Positions 58,770 to 62,000 of a stretch of 62,000 bases of DNA are shown here, piece by piece. The notes beneath the pieces are model-generated. The model was not told the origin of the DNA and made no database searches. It worked only from the letters and a program-made list of their open reading frames with translations. The translations under genes were made by a program, and so were the position numbers. Positions within the stretch are counted from its first letter, which is position 1. Every line of letters starts with the position of its first letter. Location of the stretch: the NCBI GenBank assembly GCA_009746045.1, contig RPFO01000076.1:4395775-4457774 (forward strand), written 5' to 3'. The DNA is from Mesostigma viride (lineage: Eukaryota > Streptophyta > Mesostigmatophyceae > Mesostigmatales > Mesostigmataceae).

Positions 58770-59149
58770 GCCACACAGGGTTACGGCTCGGGCGCTTTAT
58801 GAATACAGCCATAACTCACCCTGTGTTGCTAGCATTCACGAATATCATGGTGGTAGTTTTTTTTTGCTTGTCCTGACCATACCCTAGCCACGTTGGACGG
58901 TGCCTTGGGCCCGTCGGCGGGTCACTGGTCCTAATAAATGGGTCACCTTTTGTCTGGTGGCATAGTTGTTTTTTTGCTCGCTACTTATTACATCACTATT
59001 CATGTGTGATCACAAGGGCGCGGGTCGATACCGTGGTGATTTTGACGGCCTTGAGGCCCCCTTGAGTTCCCTACCTTAGAGGGTTTTGTATGATCTGCAT
59101 TTGATGTAATTATTTTGATAATTAATCAAAGAACAAAAGAGTATGTCGG
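58770..59149 (+). other. CopD 3' untranslated region
   Basis: Contains a strong hairpin at 58773-58826: outer arms ACACAGGG and CCCTGTGT, inner pairs TTA/TAA and GGCT/AGCC. The apical part holds TTTATGAATACA (58796-58807), the exact complement of the 12 bases after the 5' LTR. A run of T (58857-58864) and AATAAATG (58932) follow, the latter a possible polyadenylation signal. AATCAAAGAACAAAAGAG lies near the 3' LTR and may be part of the polypurine tract. Confidence 0.75.
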
Positions 59150-59494
59150 AGTTGAGTAACTCTAGAGCCCTAGGATCTGGCTCTGAGTTCCCCATGTCCG
59201 TCCGCACGCCATCCGCTAGCGTCCGCTCAGCCGCCGGCTATAATCCGGCGGTCCGATGCGGGCGACCGGTCTAAGGGCGGCGCCTAGGGCCGGCGCCACC
59301 TAGGCCCCAGTCCGGGGCCTTATCCGGGTCGGTACGGACGGCTAGCTTGTCCCACGGTTACGGCTAACCGGATAGGGTTTGCTGGCTAAGACATAAACCA
59401 GTGGTGGGCCAGCTCCGACGGTAGTTCTCTGTGTTCACCTTATCCCAAGCTCAACGTGACCGACCGCCATAGCTGAGCCGGTCGGGCTTTAACT
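59150..59494 (+). repeat. CopD 3' LTR (345 bp)
   Basis: Same sequence as 53337-53681 by eye; ends GGCTTTAACT, then target duplication ACAGT. Confidence 0.96.
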
Positions 59495-59499
59495 ACAGT

Positions 59500-59678
59500 G
59501 TGGTGCAGATCATCGACGACGGGGGCGAGAGCGCGTACGACGACGCGTCCGTGGCGGGGGACGACGTCCGCACGGTGCAGGTGGACGCGGGCAAGAAGAA
59601 GTCGAGGAAGCGGGGCGGGGGGGGCAAGAAGGCGGCCGCCGCCAGCGAGCCCACCAAGGTGGTTATGGACCTGTGATG
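59500..59678 (+). pseudogene. DUF5767-like giant-virus gene, C-terminal part
   Basis: After removal of CopD and one ACAGT, the frame of VVQEAMPPSPQRDS (53293-53336) continues here as VVQIIDDGGESAYDDASVAG, a Lys-rich stretch (KKKSRKRGGGGKKAAA) and the end EPTKVVMDL, with stop TGA at 59676-59678. The clean junction shows that the gene was one unit when CopD arrived. Confidence 0.8.
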
Positions 59679-59718
59679 ATCGCCAAAAAATGTGTGTGAT
59701 GAGTGCTGTATGTAAACC

Positions 59719-60016
59719 ATGGCAGGGGTATGGAGAGCACAACGGTCGGCCGTTCGGCGCCGTGTTCGCCCGGCGCGCGTGAGACGCCCCACCACACACC
59801 GGGTGCGAGCGAAGGCCTTCGTACGCGACGATATCGCTTCCGCTAACCCGACCATGCGACGTGTACCGGGTCAGAATAGATGGGCCCCTAGCGACCTAGA
59901 AGTCGATATGGATATTTTCCACTTGAGAAGGGAACTTATGCGGCGAGAAGAGGAGGAGAGGCGGCGACGAGAAGAAGAAAGGGTGAGAGAGGAGCAGCGT
60001 CGACGGGAACGCGCAG
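59719..60016 (+). pseudogene. Charged coiled-coil ORF, probably viral, cut by the repeat at 60017
   Basis: A frame open from 59719 to 60090 has an inner start at ATG 59853 (MRRVPGQNRWAPSDLEVDMD). It encodes LRRELMRREEEERRRREEER, a strongly charged helix likely to form a single helix or coiled coil. The last 25 codons lie in the repeated segment that starts at 60017 and recurs at 61098, so the original C-terminus is missing. No family is recognised. It has the same orientation as the preceding DUF5767-like gene. Confidence 0.4.
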
Positions 60017-60574
60017 TGTCGCGTTTGCGTGCCATATCATCCTGGACTGGTCATTACCGCTACTTGGAATGCATCCACTATCAGCAGTAATCATGTGTGA
60101 GATATGCCACCTAAATGAGAATGAAAGGTGCGGTCCTTTATGGCACCGCCACCTTCATGACAGGCAATCCGGCCCAACCAGCCGATTCTTGAGACCATGC
60201 TTTATCATTAAAGCAACCAAAAGACATTTCAATTCCAATGAGATACATGACGAATTACAAAGAGTGTCGAGTTGTAATGTTGTAGTTATAAGAGCAGCTG
60301 TGAGGTCCCTTGGTTGACGCCACTGCAGGCCCCTTGTGGCGGCAGTGCGCGTGTGTTCCCGACCTAGTTCCTACTGGCATTCTTGCCAACGACGACCAGG
60401 GTGCCCGAAGGCCCTGTCCCTTGTCTCGTTCTCAGTCTTACACACATTCTTAACAAAACCAATACATTGTCATATCCGTCAGTCCATCCTCATGGCAACT
60501 GACTGCATGCAACCACTCACGGGGGCTGCTCCGGGCTGCTCGAACTATTTCACCCCATGAAGACAACAAACCAG
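60017..60574 (+). repeat. Direct repeat, copy 1 (558 bp)
   Basis: Begins TGTCGCGTTTGCGTGCC and recurs at 61098-62000, where it is interrupted by 345 bp and runs off the window. Within this copy 60069-60317 and 60336-60560 are short ORFs of no evident meaning. It may be an LTR or other element end, but no matching target duplication was found. Confidence 0.8.
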
Positions 60575-61097
60575 TTGTGAGGGAGAGAAACGGACGAACA
60601 ACGACCACCATGGTTCGTTGCTCATCCTTCTATACTGCTCAAAGCTCAAACCTGGCGGCTGGCGCCACTAGCGCCACTTTAGACATCAGCCAATCATAAC
60701 ATTGTCTAATTTCCGACAAGCTAAACTTCAAGCTTTATCTGTCAAGCGAACACAAATATACAAGGGCAAATCTGTCGGCTATGCCAGGCACCGCCTGGGG
60801 CTTCCTTGCATTTGTGTCTGGTGTCCCACGTTGAAATCCTGAAATTGCACATCTGCTCAGTGCCTCGCCGGCTTGCTGCGTACCAGCATTCGGCAAACTG
60901 CCCTTGTGACGAATGTCAGTGAAATTCAGGTCCGCCCAAAAGTTCCGTCAGCAAATTCAGCGGACTTGGCGCGTGAGTACAATTGAGATCCGCGGCGTCA
61001 GTACCGGGCCGCGGTATAGCAACCCGCACAAGGCTGCGGACGTCAGAATTACGCTAAAATCTGAATTGCGGACGTGATAGATCACGGACGCGACAGC
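60575..61097 (+). other. Spacer between the repeat copies
   Basis: No coding sequence recognised. AAACGGACGAACAAC (60588-60602) is an exact 15-bp inverted repeat of GTTGTTCGTCCGTTT at 61523-61537. Confidence 0.5.
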
Positions 61098-62000
61098 TGT
61101 CGCGTTTGCGTGCCATATCATCCTGGACTGGTCATTACCGCTACTTGGAATGCATCCACTATCAGCAGTAATCATGTGTGAGATATGCCACCTCCCCCCC
61201 CACTATTTAGCTCACAACAACGGGAGAGCAAAAAGTGAAAGAAAGGCATCTCACACGAAAGAAGGAAGCCCAAAGAGGGCGTCATTCCAGGCAGCAGCAA
61301 AAAAAAAAAAAATCCAGCTGCTCCAAGATGCTTTTCCAGGATCAGCAACAACCTTAACATGCATGCTTTTAAAGGCTTAGCAATAACCCCTTCAATGGCT
61401 TTTTACCGGGAAAAGCCTAACCTCTTCAGATGCTTTTGAAGGCTAAGCAATAACCTCTTCCTTGTGCTTCCCTGGGTGAAGCAGGAGGAACATCCAGGCT
61501 GGCCGGACTGAACCCATCATGGGTTGTTCGTCCGTTTAAAATGAGAATGAAAGGTGCGGTCCTTTATGGCACCGCCACCTTCATGATAGGCAATCCGGCC
61601 CAACCAGCCGATTCTTGAGACCATGCTTTATCATTAAAGCAACCAAAAGACATTTCAATTCCAATGAGATACATGACGAATTACAAAGAGTGTCGAGTTG
61701 TAATGTTGTAGTTATAAGAGCAGCTGTGAGGTCCCTTGGTTGACGCCACTGCAGGCCCCTTGTGGCGGCAGTGCGCGTGTGTTCCCGACCTAGTTCCTAC
61801 TGGCATTCTTGCCAACGACGACCAGGGTGCCCGAAGGCCCTGTCCCTTGTCTCGTTCTCAGTCTTACACACATTCTTAACAAAACCAATACATTGTCATA
61901 TCCGTCAGTCCATCGTCATGGCAACTGACTGCATGCAACCACTCACGGGGGCTGCTCCGGGCTGCTCGAACTATTTCACCCCATGAAGACAACAAACCAG
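61098..62000 (+). repeat. Direct repeat, copy 2, with a 345-bp insertion
   Basis: 61098-61193 matches 60017-60112, and about 61539-62000 matches 60113-60574 with very few differences. Between them 61194-61538 is unique, starting with a C-run and including an A-run (61300-61311) and short repeats of GATGCTTTT(C/G/A). The window ends inside the copy. Confidence 0.8.

Larger units (their letters stand above)
53337..59494 (+). mobile_element. CopD, intact copia-type LTR retrotransposon (6158 bp)
   Basis: LTRs at 53337-53681 and 59150-59494 are 345 bp each and look identical. Ends are AGTT...AACT. The exact target duplication ACAGT lies at 53332-53336 and 59495-59499. Two uninterrupted ORFs, gag-integrase (53701-56484) and protease-like-RT-RNase H (56451-58769), overlap and are linked by a probable -1 frameshift. 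Nothing visible prevents activity, so this is the youngest and most complete element here. It interrupts the giant-virus gene. Confidence 0.96.

Noticed and set aside
59440-59855. Minus-strand ORFs of about 120 codons at the end of the viral remnant
   Set aside because: They cross the CopD LTR or run opposite the C-terminus of the viral gene. Composition is not convincing.

Overview
This window is eukaryotic, almost certainly nuclear DNA of an alga or other protist. It holds no intact cellular gene I can recognise. It consists of LTR retrotransposons nested up to six levels deep inside a small remnant of giant-virus (Nucleocytoviricota-like) sequence, with DNA transposons in several of them. 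Giant-virus insertions are known from green algae, so a green alga is a reasonable guess, but the sequence does not prove it. I use provisional names: CopA, CopD and CopE are copia-type families, and GypB and GypC are gypsy-type families.

Layout by nesting. The viral remnant is seen at 51317-53336 and 59495-about 60016. It is interrupted by CopA-2 (+ strand, right end 51316) and by CopD (53337-59494). CopA-2 holds GypB-2 (- strand, right end 43243), which was cut by CopA-1 (- strand; 34815 down to 34374, then 5850 down to 1 and beyond the window). GypC (5851-34368) sits in the 5' LTR of CopA-1. GypC holds GypB-1 (12563-32936). GypB-1 holds a 1.8-kb terminal-inverted-repeat transposon (14850-16619) and CopE (22334-30175). 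A hAT-like element (809-2285) cuts CopA-1 and a 783-bp inverted-repeat element (44228-45010) cuts CopA-2. Most joins show exact target-site duplications (GTCTA, GTACA, GTGGT, ACAGT, TTGGCAAG, ATGG), so the order of insertion can be read directly.

The most unusual content is the copia-type lineage. Three families that differ strongly in sequence share: (1) gene order gag - integrase - retropepsin-like domain - reverse transcriptase - RNase H, with the protease-like domain after integrase instead of before it; (2) a DT(Q/N) motif in place of DTG/DSG; (3) an RT active site HGDD in place of YVDD; (4) LTR termini AGTT...AACT in place of TG...CA; and (5) a 9-12 nt segment starting at the first base after the 5' LTR that is complementary to a predicted loop in the 3' untranslated region. 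Point 5 suggests RNA cyclisation or self-priming. CopD has visually identical LTRs and two intact ORFs joined by a likely -1 frameshift, so it is a candidate for an active element.

GypB is a chromovirus (chromodomain at the end of pol) with two extra genes: a 130-aa protein with a viroplasmin/RNase H1 hybrid-binding domain upstream of gag, and a GC-rich gene of about 770 codons downstream of pol. GypC has LTRs with about 20 differences in 778 bp but a decayed interior, as expected of a non-autonomous element. The right end (60017-62000) carries an unresolved duplication. I saw no tRNA, rRNA or CRISPR.
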